Origin: Vanessa cardui
Taxonomy: Eukaryota > Arthropoda > Insecta > Lepidoptera > Nymphalidae
NCBI RefSeq assembly: GCF_905220365.1
Contig: NC_061154.1
Location: forward strand, 13,516,001-13,580,000
DNA length: 64,000 nucleotides
Direction: 5' to 3'
In this document: piece by piece, positions 45,093-57,429 of the stretch
How the letters are laid out: each line of letters opens with the position of its first letter
Position numbering within the stretch: position 1 is the first letter of the stretch
Translations under genes and position numbers: made by a program
The notes under the pieces: model-generated
Database searches by the model: none
What the model was told of the DNA's origin: nothing
Seen by the model: the letters and a program-made list of their open reading frames with translations, nothing else

Positions 45093-46499
45093 GAGTCAAT
45101 ATTGGATATGTCCTTACATTTAAGTAAATAAACAGGCTTCGACTATTAATTAATAATTAATCAAATCAAATATTCTTTACATGTACAGTTGTATTTTTAC
45201 AACGCATATTCAACATATAATTTAATTAATATAATTAACAACTAAAATATTAACATGGCCACGTGCTGTTAAAATTAAGCCAGTATTAAATTGAGACAGA
45301 AAGGTTGAAGGTGAATAAACAATTAACGACATAAATACATTTCCAATTATCAATCACAGGCCGCAATAGTTTTGTATTGTTCAAGTTTTTGGTATTAACT
45401 ACACTTAACGCCTTTATACATTTTGTGGTTTAAATGAAATGACAGTTCATTTGATTACAATCTGGTTACCAGTTATCGAAATGTTAGACGTAATTTAACC
45501 AATAATCCTAAACATTTATTTATAATACGGTTTAAATAGAATTCGTTCTATTTAAATATTCTTTTATCCTCTTTTTAAATGTGATATTATATATTCTGTG
45601 GCGACTGTCAAATGTTCTGATTTAGTATTTTTATTACTGGCTACATTTGAAATATTTTAATTCGATCTAGTTAAGTTTGTCCAAAATTAAAGAAGGCCAG
45701 TTTTTATATAAGTAAATGTTTATTTTATTTCTAAATCTATTATATTATAGTTGAATTATACGGTTAATGAGACATTCTCATTACAATCTTCCTAAATTTC
45801 GTTACTCTCACGTATCGCGTCTTCTCTAATTATGTTTTCCTCTTGAGTTTCGTATGTATGTATATAGATGTGTGTAATGCATTTAAGAAGGTGTATGCTT
45901 CTCAAAGTTCTCTTGGGTGAATTATATTTCGATATTGTCTTATTTTTGTGCCCAAACATCTATATACTAGTATAATTTTTACTTAACTATCATGCAAAAA
46001 TTTAACCTACCACACCCATTGAAATAAAAAAGGAATTCACACAAGTCCTCAAGAAGACATCTGTAAATAAAAAAATGAATAGTATGTAAACTATAACGTC
46101 AGGTCTAAATTATAGGAATGAGAAATTTAAAGGCAAATAAGAAAAAAAATAAAGTTTGGTAACAAGTGCAATTAAGCTAAAAAAAGAATTTAAATACATA
46201 TTTCGATATTGGTATATAATGGCATTGATTTTATACTGAACTTATTCCACGTGGTATAGATGCAGCAGTGTCTGGTCATTCATAGAAGCGTTTTATTTGC
46301 GAAGTGCATTTGTGTCTAAGTAGACGACGAATATCTTCAAATCTATAAAATAATTCTGCATACGATGCGGAATTTTCATCCCAATGTACTAAACGAAGAT
46401 CCCTTACAGTGTTTAGCAGAACTGTCCTCAGGGAACAGCGCTTAGTCCTTTGTCATCCAGTCAGTCATTAAAAGCCCAGTAACGCACTTGCAGGTCTCC
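45093..46499. other. AT-rich intron, nothing recognised
   Basis: Simple sequence GTATGTATGTATATAG occurs near 45,850. No other feature was found. Confidence 0.4.
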
Positions 46500-46560
46500 C
46501 AGTATTGCAGATGTCCATAGGCGGTAGTGGTCACTAGCCATCGGATGAGCCCATTATTCA
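46500..46560 (+). mobile_element. SINE-like repeat (family 3), 3' fragment
   Basis: GTCCATAGGCGGTAGTGGTCA followed by CATCGGATGAGCCCAT corresponds to the last part of family 3. Confidence 0.45.
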
Positions 46561-49500
46561 TCTATATCATAAAACGATTTGACAAATAATTCGACAATAG
46601 TGTTTTCAACATTACCTACACATACATACATACAAATTTACTGTCTTGTATTTTTAAAGCCACGGCATCTTATAGATCTATGTATAATCTCAGATACGTA
46701 AACGACCATTAAAAAAAATACATTAAAACATTTAATATTGTACCATTGAAACGCTGTTGGATTACCAATAAATAAATAATCAGAATTTCATAGTTTTTCC
46801 AATTGATTTAGTTCCACATAAATACATGTTAGTTATTTTACTATAACTATAAACGACCGATAAGCAAAATCAAGTATAATTAAATTTCTACATATTAGAA
46901 TGCGAATGTACGTGAATGCAATAATTCACTTATTGTAGAAGAATAGTTTTAAAACTACACACTCGATAGCTAAAATAAAAACTTTTCTTTTTAGTTAAAA
47001 TAGTTTTTCAAAAGTGTAAATGTGATCAAATTATAAATCACGTTCGGAAGTGAAACTACATTTTCTATATACAGCTCGACGCTATTCAATTTTATAGTTA
47101 TGAATTATTCTAACAAAAGCTTTATAAAAACGTTTCAAAGTTCGTTAATTAAATATTTATATTAATTTCAGTCTGCTATTTGTTGTATTTCAATTGATTT
47201 ATATTTGAAGTTATTTTGTTTTTCATAGATTTTTCCATTGTATGATCAACTTCTATAACCTACTGCATATTAGCCATGGTCGCTTTTGTTTTTTTTTTTT
47301 TACATGCTATTAGTGTTAGCTGAATTTTTTTTTTAATTTACTTTCAGTAAGTACCAAATTTTTTCATTAAAGTGTTCTTGCATATAAGCAGGTTTTATTA
47401 AAACAACTTGGAGTTAGTGCATTTCAATGATTGCGATTGATGCGATTTTAAAAAAGGAACACATTCGTTTCGCTAAGATAACAAGTTAAAGATTTTTCGA
47501 ATATTTCCGGGGAATCCCGTAACAATATAACTCGGATTTAAAAGTATACAGTCTATTGGTTTAGGATTTAAGCATTTCCCACGTCGAGTTTCATTGAAAT
47601 TCATCCATTGCATTTCGTCTGAAACTTTCATAGGCATACATATATTCAAAAAGACATTTAGTTCATAAAACTGTGCCATTGGCCTGTTTACGTTTTATAC
47701 TGTTAAAAAAAAATCAAAAAAATATTCATTCGAAAGCTCTTTAGCCCGAAAATAATTTAGCAGTTAACAAAGAAGCGGCTTGACACGACGTCTATTTACG
47801 GTTTTTTTAAAAGATATGAATATCATCAAAGATTAATGTATTGAAAAAAAAAAACGAAAACTTTATATTCACGCTTGTCATGTCATGTCTAAGTTTAAAA
47901 GTGGAGAAACCGCGCAGTGCATTTTATTGTACGTTATGTTACATACTAACACCTTCCGAAACGCGATGTGTCTGGCATAAGCTTTATGTACATTGCATTA
48001 GTTCTTTCATTTTGACGTTACAAAAATATTCCCATTCAATAGAATAAAATCTTCAAATAGTTTGTTGTCTTTTGGGAATGTGATCATTCATTCATTCATT
48101 TAATACTTGGAACTTAGTGACTTTTTTATTTTTTATGTTTACCGGTAGAGTTATGCGAGTTAGAGTAGTGCGAAAATAAATAGTTATAGATACAATTATT
48201 TTAAATAACATTGTGTTTTTTAAAATTAGAACATACTTTTATTTGGAAAATGACGATACAAGGGCACCGAATCTCATTCAATGTAGGTAGTTTTATGTAC
48301 ATACTTATTAATATACATATTTCGATCGTATTTTATTCTGTGGTAGACTACTTTTCACTTTGCTACGAACCACTGATGCATTTTAGGAACCAATTGAAAG
48401 CAGGCTTCGTTTTAAATACAACGCCTTGTTATAAGTTGTTAAAAAAATTAAGCAGTATCTCGCTACAAGTTCGAAAATTTTAAACATTCGAAATGAAATT
48501 TCAGAACAGCACATAAATTTCAAATTCGTTCCTGTAAGGGATAGCCTTGCCTAGGAAATCCGGAACATCTAATTAAAAAAAAAATTATAATAAAAAAAAA
48601 AATTAGATAAAAAATTCATTTTGAAGTCTTCGTATGATATCTTATAAAACATTTTTGCTGAATAATAATTAATTGTCAGGTGCGTTTTTTTTACCGTCGT
48701 AATTGATCACTGTTTAAATTATATCGTGTCGACTTTAAAATTAAAATTTCCGCTGAGCGAGTGCCGTCGAACAACTGTCATTTACGTACGTAACCTATTT
48801 TTTATAAACAATGATAGATCATTCACAATGAAAAAAGTACGGCTGTGATTATTGACTCGTACATTATATAATTAAACGGCAAGTACCGTTAACTCACATA
48901 GTCTATTGTATAATGATTTGCTTCGTTGAAAGGCTTTATTAGGTAGATAAATGTTACGAAGCTGATATATTAGCAGACGGCACAATATTTAACCGATACG
49001 GGAGGTAAACAGTACCTATGCCCAGTCGACCCTTTTTTTGGGTCACCAAGCCCAGTGAGAGATTGCTGCGCCAGGTACATGACAACCTTTTTTTAATGCA
49101 AACTGTTTAGTTATTTAAAATTAAGTGATCAACATTAAAGTATATATAGAAAAAAAAAAACATAATTTAAGAAATTAAAAAAAATATATATGTGCCTATA
49201 TTTTTGATTTTGAAAATGTAAGATCTTAGTCACATAATATACTGAACCGATTATAATCTTTATATAAGATTCAAATTACCTTTTATGACTCTGCAGTATC
49301 ATGACTAAAATATATTACATTCAAAATAATATTAATAATTCATAATGATATTCACGCAATGGTCGCGCGGATTGCAATATTAATCCTCAAAATTTAGGCC
49401 TCCAATGAAATAGGACCAAACATAATCGGCTCTTGCGCTGCAAACCCGAAAACTATCAACTATAACGTAAAAGATATTCACTTTTTAGTTTTTATTAATA

Positions 49501-50780
49501 AAATGTACTTATCTTGTCATAATAGACGACTATTGTATCCAACGCTGCTAATAATACAACGCATTAACCACAGATAATAACTATATATCACTCAATAAAA
49601 ACAAAAGATATATCGCCTTTAATATACTTCAAAGAAATAATGGCGTTAAAAATAATAAACGCGTCGTATATAGAACCTTTCCTTTTTTGAAATCGGTTAA
49701 AAACATTAATCATGATCTAGTCATTCATAATGTCGCCAGTAATAAAATTATATGGTAATGCGTCGGTAATATAGGGCATCTGGTAACCCTGTCCATACTC
49801 CGTACGAAGCTCAATATAAAATAGGTCCTTGTGTATAAAAATGTCACAACGACATCAAATGCAATAAATTAAAACAGTTGATATTTTAAAACGAAATTCC
49901 GTATTGTATATCCCGTATCGTTTGTATTTTAATTTGTCTTGTGATAAATTATATCTTTTGATTTTACAATTTTATTTGTTTTAATTGTTAAGCTTGATAA
50001 TTGGTAAAATGTAACGTAATCTATTTTATCTATTCATCACAATGATCTATCTTTTAGTATTGCATTGCGTTGTATTAGTTACTAATACAGTAAATGAGTT
50101 TAGTTGCTAAACATCGAATAACAACAATACACTTAAACCCGCTTACTACGTCGACTACAACATTTAATCTACCTAAATTCGACATTTGTCTATACATGCC
50201 GACTATACGTCGACGTAATATCATTAAATGATCAATCCAGGCAAATATTCCATTGTATTGGATCGACTCTGGAACTTTAAATGGTAATATTATAAATTCA
50301 TCACATTACATTAAAAAAACGCGGCTAAGGTAAAAAGCATATAATTATATATACGAATAAATGTTGCTGACTTATCCATTCGGACGTAAAAACGGCGAGT
50401 GTACGCGTGCGTTTGTATGTGTGTTAGTGCATTTTATAACGGCGCATGAGTGGACACGGCCAATGACATAATTAGCAGATGCAAATTATGTTTTATGACA
50501 TATATCAGTGAAGGCAACCGAGCGTCTCCGGAGTATACGTAATTCTATGTTCATATTATGTTACTATATACTAGACCGTCACGGTTTCAGACGCGGAAAG
50601 TTGAGAATATAATAATGTACCGAGTTTCAGTGATACGATGCGTTCGTCTAGTCTTCGTCTTGGTTTGCTGAAAAGCAATGACACTTTCACCAGCTTGAGG
50701 GTTTCCCAGCAATTTATTAAACTAAACTCTAATCTTGTGGCCTACATTGGAAGCTAGTCAGAGATTTTTTTATAAAAGTA
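46561..50780. other. AT-rich intron, nothing recognised
   Basis: About 4 kb without a supported gene, RNA gene or repeat copy. Short open frames near 47,473, 47,841 and 48,211 have no domains. Homopolymer A/T runs are common. Confidence 0.45.
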
Positions 50781-50990
50781 TCCTTCTATATAGTAAAATG
50801 TTGTGCGGATTAGAATTTGCATTTTCGCATTCCACGTGGGAACGCCTCCATCTTATTCTCGGTTCGGATCTTCTATGTTTTCCGAAATAGCCGGAACACG
50901 TCATTACCTGTGTAACTCAGGAGGTAACTCGTCTCATCCTGGAATCGGCGTCCGTGTGAAGCTGGTACGTGTAGCTAATATAATAAAGAT
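50781..50990. other. Balanced-composition intron patch
   Basis: TTCCACGTGGGAACGCCTCC, an E-box within a partial palindrome, and TCCTGGAATCGGCGTCCGTG lie in a block that is less AT-rich than its flanks and single-copy in the window. A 74-codon frame has no domain. Confidence 0.22.
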
Positions 50991-52119
50991 TTCTCCGCAA
51001 CTTTCTCGTAACTCGTATGAAATATAACTGTTATTCTTGTGAATTACGAAGTGTTTAATATTGTTTATTTACTCGGACAAGAGAGACCGATGACATTCCG
51101 TAAAGATTCACATACCAAAGCCTTTGTTGATTAATAGCCTTCGCAATGGCGAAGACTCCATTAAAATCTGATTTGTCGAGATACAAAATTTTACCTTAAA
51201 GTTTAATTTTATTAACAAAGATAAAATTGTCGAACAATTAAATGTTAGTAAAGTCTTCTCAACCTCTCGTTCGTTAGATTATATTATTACCGGGTTATAG
51301 TTGATTAGTTCTGTTTGAACGTGCGAGGTTAATGATTCTATTGCAACAGTATTAGCGGGATTTTATTACAATAGTATTAGCATTTTTTTTATATATAAAT
51401 ATAAATATTGTAATGTAGTTATTAGCGAATGAGGTGTTCAGTTAAGCGTATAGAAATTGCAAACTAATACGGATAAAATTCAATAGCCTCTATTCGAGTA
51501 CAGGAATATTTGTACAAAGTAACAGCGGCAAGACCAATATTATAATCGGACATCGTTTTATCGATAAATAATTCTCGAGACGGGAAAAAAGGCCCTTTCT
51601 TTCTTTTCTGCATTTGTTTTCGTTCGGATGGAATAATCTAGTGTATAATTTTGCACCTTTTTAATGACGTTAATAGCACTTTGTTGTTATGATTATGTCT
51701 ACTTATTATTTTTCTTTAAACTTGCCACAGTCGCTCAACTATCGACTCTATAATTAAGGTACCTATTATGGCTCCTTATAAATACTTATAATGGAGTTTT
51801 ACGACACATTAACACGACCGTACGAGAAAATTGGAATCGAAGCGTTTTTGTTCGATAATTTCGAATAGCAGAATCGGTAAGCTGCAGCCGTAATATAGTG
51901 TACGGGTCGTAAATAATTATTCATTTTATTGTTTCAATACTTAGCTCCCTAAAACGCAGCGGAACTGATGTTGTATCGATATAAAGACGCATTCTAGTGT
52001 ATCGAATAATCGATTCTGTTCTATTTTAAATCGTGTTAATTGTTGATCAAAATCGATATCTACTTTTCCATTCGAGTATACCTTTGAATCATCGTTTTAT
52101 AATGTTAAGTGATTCGTGA
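50991..52119. other. AT-rich intron, nothing recognised
   Basis: No gene, RNA gene or repeat is supported. Confidence 0.4.
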
Positions 52120-52335
52120 TCGTAATCAAGACGGCTCTAAGGAGGACGCCAGTCGAGTTGGTCTCACGCTACCATATGTACTAGCGACTTATTCGTGAGA
52201 TCAACTTCTTCTCTTGAGCGCACAGCAAGGGAAACGCCGCAAATGTGCTATATCAATAGGATCCACTGTCGCACTGTCTCTGCGATCGGTGATAAAGACG
52301 GCCTCATTAAGTAGCATCTTGGGCCCGGGTATTTG
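52120..52335. other. Balanced-composition intron patch
   Basis: GGAGGACGCCAGTCGAGTTG and CTTGGGCCCGGGTATTTG mark about 215 bp of elevated GC, with no repeat or coding identity that I can see. Confidence 0.22.
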
Positions 52336-53546
52336 AGGTATTGACTATTGATTCAAATAAAAACGTCCAAATTTAGTTTAGAAATGTAACATCGAGGCAG
52401 TCAAGACACTCGGAAAACCTTTAATGACATCCAAATATTTAAAAGTATTTGAATTATATGGTGGCGTATTCCTTTACACTTACATACAATTCCTTAAGCG
52501 GTTATATACATATATATAAAAGTTGAATTTATAAATAACAGCATAACCGGATAAAACTAGATTAATGGCCGTGCAACTTTGCAACTACATTAAAGATTAC
52601 TTCCCGCCCCGAACCAGCTTAATACGTAGGCAGTGTAATTGAAGGAAACAGATGCAATTTGTTTATTATTTATATATTATAATAACAGTGCCGCGGCAAT
52701 TACACGAAATGTATTCAAGTTGACTACGGAATGGAATTACAGGTTGTTTTGCATATCTACTCATCGCCCGGCCCTTCCAGGCCGCAGCTATAAGTAGGCT
52801 AAAAAACAAAAGTTTTAATAAGAAACGCTAACAATATACAATGGGCCGAGTGGAAAATATTAGTTGGAATGACGTGTACGTGAAATGCGTGGCGTGACTG
52901 CGGACGTTACGATGAGCGGAGCGTTTTTTTAAACTTTCCGCGTCCTCTAATTGTTTCGCATATTATTACAAACATTTTTTACTTTATTAAAAGAGTATAT
53001 TTATGTGATTTAATCATCGATGCGATATTCTACACTAATTATAATAAAATAAGACTAATTATTCAACATTATATTTAAATTTATTCAGAGTGAGCCGTTA
53101 TCTTTTTTTTTATTTATATAACAAGACGTAGACATATGTTAATGGAATATAATACTTTTGCTAACAACGTTCGTACATGATATTTTATTTTGAAGGAATA
53201 TATTTGATCTGTGCTATAAGATGTTTAAATTGATTTATTACCTATCGTTTTATATACTTAGAGATCCGTTGAATTTATAATTTTTCATCGGTTCTACTGT
53301 AAATGTCAATTTGATTGACACAAAAATCACTGTGTCACGCGTTGAATATATTATTACGGGATCGGAGCCATATGTTGACTAAGCTCAGCAGGACATGTGC
53401 GGAACCTTCTATAAATCAAAATGCTCACGTGTGTATCGAACATTTGCGAAATCTCGATCTTACATACGTGTGAGTTGGGTATATGAAGCTCAAAACTATG
53501 TAACAAATAAATAAATGAATATAGGTCTTTTATTGACTATCAACAA
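52336..53546. other. AT-rich intron, nothing recognised
   Basis: No supported feature was found. Confidence 0.4.
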
Positions 53547-53645
53547 ATTTCCGAACCGGTGGTAGCTTCACTTAATTGTTAAATGACGATTCAAAAGTGC
53601 TTGTAAAAGCCCACTTGAATAAAGTATACTTTGATTTTGATTTTA
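53547..53645 (+). mobile_element. LINE/SINE 3' tail (family D)
   Basis: TTTCCGAACCGGTGGTAGCT, TGTTAAATGACGATTCAAAA, CACTTGAATAAAGTATACTT and a TTTTGA tail repeat define a 3'-terminal fragment. It is the relative of the minus-strand copy at 8,605-8,745. Confidence 0.7.
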
Positions 53646-53769
53646 TACTAGAAAACGCAGCGCGTGTTGGTGAGAGTTCTAGTATTAGTATATAGCAGAC
53701 ACCGTCCTTTATTGGTTTTTGCTTAAAATAATCATATCGCTATTAATCTTAGATCAACAAAATAAATTA

Positions 53770-53870
53770 GTTAATCGCCTGACTGGGATCGCGGGCGCCG
53801 CGAACGGCGCTGTGTCGGCGAAGCGGCAAACCACGCCGCGGTTTTCAAGCCAATCAAAGAACAAGAAAAT
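53770..53870. other. Short GC-rich block beside a SINE
   Basis: ATCGCGGGCGCCGCGAACGG followed by CGGCGAAGCGGCAAACCACG is strikingly GC-rich. It is open in two opposite frames without a domain. It may be a repeat fragment; its origin is unknown. Confidence 0.25.
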
Positions 53871-53929
53871 CTTTAAATACATGACAATTTTATACAACTG
53901 CAAACAATTTGTAAGATATGTTATTTTTA

Positions 53930-54214
53930 TGGTATAAGTTGGCGGACGAGTATATAGGCCACCTGATGGTAAGTGGTCACCATCACCCATAGACAATGGC
54001 GCTGTAAGAAATATTGACTAATCCTTACATCGTCAATCCGCCACCAACCTTGGGAACTAAGTTGTTATGTCCCTTGTGCCTGTATTTACACTGGCTCACT
54101 CACCCTTTAAACCGGAACACAACAATACTGAGACTATTTGTTTGGCGGTAGAATAACTGATGAGTGTGTGGTACCTACCTAGACGGGCTTGCACAAAGCC
54201 CTACCACCAAGTAT
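53930..54214 (-). mobile_element. SINE-like repeat (family 3), near full length
   Basis: It is the reverse complement of the copy at 61,505. It runs from GGCCACCTGATGGTAAGTGG through CCAACCTTGGGAACTAAG and GGCTCACTCACCCTTTAAAC to GGGCTTGCACAAAGCCCTAC. Confidence 0.85.
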
Positions 54215-54550
54215 ATTCATGTAATGAAAATTTTGGTAGAAAAGTATAATATTTATGCTAAAGAAATTGCGGGTTTCATTCAATCGTCCATTATTTTCTG
54301 TTTCGTCTTATGCCCTTATCTGTTCGCATGGCAAGTTACGTTATTTAAAATTGTAGATTATAAAGTAACATAATTTTTATTTTTAGATATGTAATTATTC
54401 AAATATATATTATAAACTTTTTAATATATTCGGGTAATTATAATTATGGAATCCCCCAACGCTTGAGCAACAAAAAATCGCTATTCAAAACAAATATGGT
54501 AGGTACTTGTACGTTGATTAAGTCCTTAATGTTTAATTACACGATTAAAA

Positions 54551-55065
54551 TCTATATTAATATTATAAATGAGAAAGTAACTCTATCTGTCAGTATGTCG
54601 CTCTTTCACGACTAAATAACTGAACCGAATTTGATGAAATTTAGTATGAAGCAGACTTGAGCCCCAAGGAAGGACAAGAGCCGAGATGACCCAGTGGTTA
54701 GAACGCGTGCAACTTAACCGATGATTGCGGGTTCAAACCCAGGCAAGCACCACTATATATATGTGCTTAATTTGTGTTTATAATTCATCTCGAGCTCGGC
54801 GGTGAAGGAAAACATCGTGAGGAAACCTGCATGTGTCTAATTTCATCAAAATTCTTCCACATGTGCATTTGAACGGTGCAGACCAACCCGCATTGGAACG
54901 GTGGAATATGTTCTAAATCCTCTCCTTAATGGAAGAGGAGACTCGTGGGAAATGTACAGGCTGTTACTTTACTTTACTTTAAGGAAGGACATAGGCTACT
55001 TTTTTTGTCTAACACATGACAACCAATACTCTAAAACGCGAGCGAAGCCGTGCGCAACTACTAGT
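54551..55065 (+). mobile_element. Helitron-like repeat (subfamily A) interrupted by a SINE
   Basis: The left part (54,551-54,676, TATTAATATTATAAATGAG to AAGGAAGGACA) continues at 54,992 (TAGGCTACTTTTTT) and ends GAGCGAAGCCG...CTAG at 55,062-55,065. Removing the SINE and one duplication copy restores an ordinary subfamily A element, which dates it as older than the SINE. Confidence 0.75.
54677..54980 (+). mobile_element. tRNA-derived SINE (family 1) nested in Helitron-like repeat
   Basis: It carries a GATGACCCAGTGGTTAG A-box region, a GGGTTCAAACCC B box, the family body and an ACTTT-repeat tail. The exact 11-bp duplication AAGGAAGGACA lies at 54,666-54,676 and 54,981-54,991. Confidence 0.9.
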
Positions 55066-55747
55066 CATAACATAAAAATAGGTTTTGTTAACATCGTAAT
55101 AAAATGAATAGATATTTCAAATGTATTCTTCCATCTTCGTCTGTTACCGCTATCTCTAAAACCGCAACTCTCCGTGAGTCACTTTGGAAGCTGCTCGTAC
55201 GCTCATAATGTGCGTTAATTTGAACTATAAACATTTCGTTTGTTTGATTTTTACGAAATATTCTTCAGTTCACCACGCATCATGGTTCGCGCGTGCATTA
55301 TTACGGCTCACTAAAATAACTATTGTGTGTATTATTAAACTCTATTAAAACTGAAATTTAAAAATAGAATAAAAATGTAGTGATTGGATATGGTTCATTT
55401 GCACACAATCTCTAAGGAACGGTCCATACTTGTAACGCGAATGGGCAAAGTCCTCCCGATATACTTTTCCGCACTGTCGAACACGAGATGTATTCTATTA
55501 TAAACACAAATTAAACACGGATCTCTGTTAAGATCCGCGCCGATCCAACTGTACGAATTCGAAATGATTTTTACTTAAAAAAATACTTTTTTATCATTTT
55601 CGCGCGCCTTCGCGAAATATCCACACGCGAACATATGATGTTTTAAATTTATTAATTGACAGAAAATTTAAATATTATATTCCATTCACGTATTGTTTAT
55701 TTACGGAAAGGTTAAAAATAATATCGATATTGTCGAAATATTTAATT
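55066..55747. other. Intron, nothing recognised
   Basis: Moderately AT-rich, with no repeat or exon identified. Confidence 0.4.
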
Positions 55748-55836
55748 AACTGGGCGTAGGACCAGTCGGAGCGGCGCCAATTAGGGGAGGCCTATGTCCA
55801 GCAGAGCATCTTTAAAGGCAGATGGATGGATGATTT
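55748..55836 (+). mobile_element. LINE 3' tail fragment
   Basis: AGGGGAGGCCTATGTCCAGC and a GATGGATGGATGAT tail correspond to the plus-strand version of the fragment at 3,756-3,833. Confidence 0.6.
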
Positions 55837-56182
55837 AATTAACTTTACTTACGTGACGCAACAATGTCCACATCAGCAGTAAAAAATTGAAAATGATCCG
55901 TGACTTAATATATATTTAAATCTCTACAGTTTGAGGGAGCAAAACTATACAATAGCTTACCTAATGAAATTTTCAATGAAAAAATCCTTTACGATTTTTA
56001 AGAAAAAAAATATTATCTTATTGTAATAATACTTAGATTAATTACTCTTGAATTGTATAAGTCTTTACTACTGTACTAAATTGTCGGTTAAATTATTATG
56101 TTTTCTCATTTAAGTGAACATTGTGTGTTCTTTATGAGAAAAATAAAATTCTTAAACCACAATATATAATTATTTTGTATAT
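55837..56182. other. AT-rich intron, nothing recognised
   Basis: It contains GCAACAATGTCC at 55,858-55,869, a near match to the Doublesex consensus. A single short site in this much DNA is weak evidence. Confidence 0.3.
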
Positions 56183-56336
56183 ACTAATATTATAAATGTG
56201 AAAGTAACTGTCTGTCGCTCTTTCACGAGCAAACCAATGATCCGAATCTCATGAAATTTGGAACATAGGATACTTTTATGCCTAACACATGATAACCAAC
56301 AACTTAAACGCTATCGAAGCCCCGCGTGACAACTAG
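56183..56336 (+). mobile_element. Helitron-like repeat (subfamily A)
   Basis: TACTAATATTATAAATGTG, CGCTCTTTCACGAGCAAACC, CTCATGAAATTTGG and the final CTAG (56,333-56,336), followed by T, fit the subfamily. Confidence 0.65.
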
Positions 56337-56359
56337 TAATCTATGTGGCGTATTATTAA

Positions 56360-56597
56360 TTTTTTTTAAATATTGGACACCACCACATACATTACTCTGA
56401 TCCCAATATAAGTAGCTAAAGCTATTCTGTTATGGAAAATCAGAAGTAACGACGGTACCACAAACACTCAGACCCATGACAACATGGAAAACTAATGGTA
56501 ATCTACATCGACTCGGCTAGGAATCGAACCCGGGACCTCGGTGTAGCGTACCCATGAAAACCGGTGTACACACTACTCGACCACGGAGGTCGTCAAA
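56360..56597 (-). mobile_element. tRNA-derived SINE (family 2), full length
   Basis: This is the most complete family 2 copy. In reverse complement it runs ACCTCCGTGGTCGAGTAGTG (A box region), CCCGGGTTCGATTCCTAGCC (B box), GTCTGAGTGTTTGTGGTACC, then CTTATATTGGGATCAGAGTA, ending at TGGTGGTGTCCAAT. No target duplication is visible. Confidence 0.82.
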
Positions 56598-56687
56598 TAA
56601 AATCTGTTGTAATCTATTTATAACATGTCAAACTATGACAAAAAACGACACTACATAGTTGATTGGTAAAAATACCTTAGCCTAAGC

Positions 56688-56850
56688 TAGAGAGTTCGGA
56701 TTCAATCCCGGGCATACCCACAGTTTATAATTCATCTTGTTATTGGGTAGATATGGGACTATAGATGCTTAAACGTAACTTTGAATGTGTCCCGAACCTT
56801 AGAGGACTTTGCCCACTTGTGGGATATATTTCAGCCTATTACGTTATATT
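56688..56850 (+). mobile_element. tRNA-derived SINE-like remnant
   Basis: GAGTTCGGATTCAATCCCGGG is a B box. The following TAATTCATCTTGTTATTGGG and TTTGCCCACTTGTGGGA loosely follow family 1 body and 3' sequences. Ends are not defined. Confidence 0.45.
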
Positions 56851-56923
56851 TTACTGAATCATTTGTTTATTTTTTTCAGGTACGTATTGATTTCATTGTC
56901 AAAGCAGAAAGAAACAGGTAAGT
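56851..56923 (+). promoter_or_regulatory. Candidate recursive splice site with 38-nt cryptic exon
   Basis: TTTGTTTATTTTTTTCAG ends at 56,879 and is a strong 3' splice site, with a possible branch point at TACTGAAT about 28 nt upstream. It is followed at once by GTACGT, a donor-like hexamer, so the acceptor and donor abut with no exon between them. A second, better donor, AACAG|GTAAGT, lies after 38 nt (56,880-56,917). This matches zero-nucleotide recursive splice sites of very long insect introns, which often have a short cryptic exon defined by a second donor. Reading from the phase-0 bab donor the 38 nt would add VRIDFIVKAERN and shift frame. A rare alternative bab microexon remains possible. 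Confidence 0.5.
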
Positions 56924-57235
56924 ATTGTTTTAAATAAAAGTTTGAATAACAAAGAATCGAGGAAGCCGAATTATTTAATTGTCGTTTGAAATCGCTTTAA
57001 CGAAATGTCACTTTAGAATGAAAAGCCTTTCAGAAATAATATAAGAAAGTATCGTTTGGACTGAGAAAGTTTAAACATTAAGATGTAATTAATATGCGTA
57101 AAAAAATTCACGTTTTAAAGGTTCACGCTCGGAACAAAACATTACAAGTAAATACATCAATCATATCGTTGAATTAATCATGGAATATACGAAGTAGGTA
57201 ACTGTATCAAATGTAAAACTATAATTACGTTAGTT

Positions 57236-57310
57236 AGACTGCCTCGCTGGTTAAGTGACTAAGGTCACAGAGCGTTCGAATCCCGGTTCGAATCGTTTAG
57301 AAATTCTCAA
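57236..57310 (+). repeat. tRNA-like SINE head
   Basis: CTCGCTGGTTAAGTGACTAAG with GCGTTCGAATCCCGGTTCG provides A- and B-box-like words at nearly tRNA spacing. No acceptor stem can be formed, so it is classed as a SINE remnant. Confidence 0.4.
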
Positions 57311-57429
57311 TAGCTACCCAGGTCTGAAATGGTTTCTATTTTTTAGTTTGTACATGGGTCAGCACTTGATATGTTTCCTATCTTACTGGAAGTGTTCTCA
57401 TTGGATTATTATATGTTCCATGCGTTTCT

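Noticed and set aside
49055..49085. GCGCCAGGTACATG as a recursive splice site
   Set aside because: No pyrimidine tract precedes the CAG and the donor-like part is poor.
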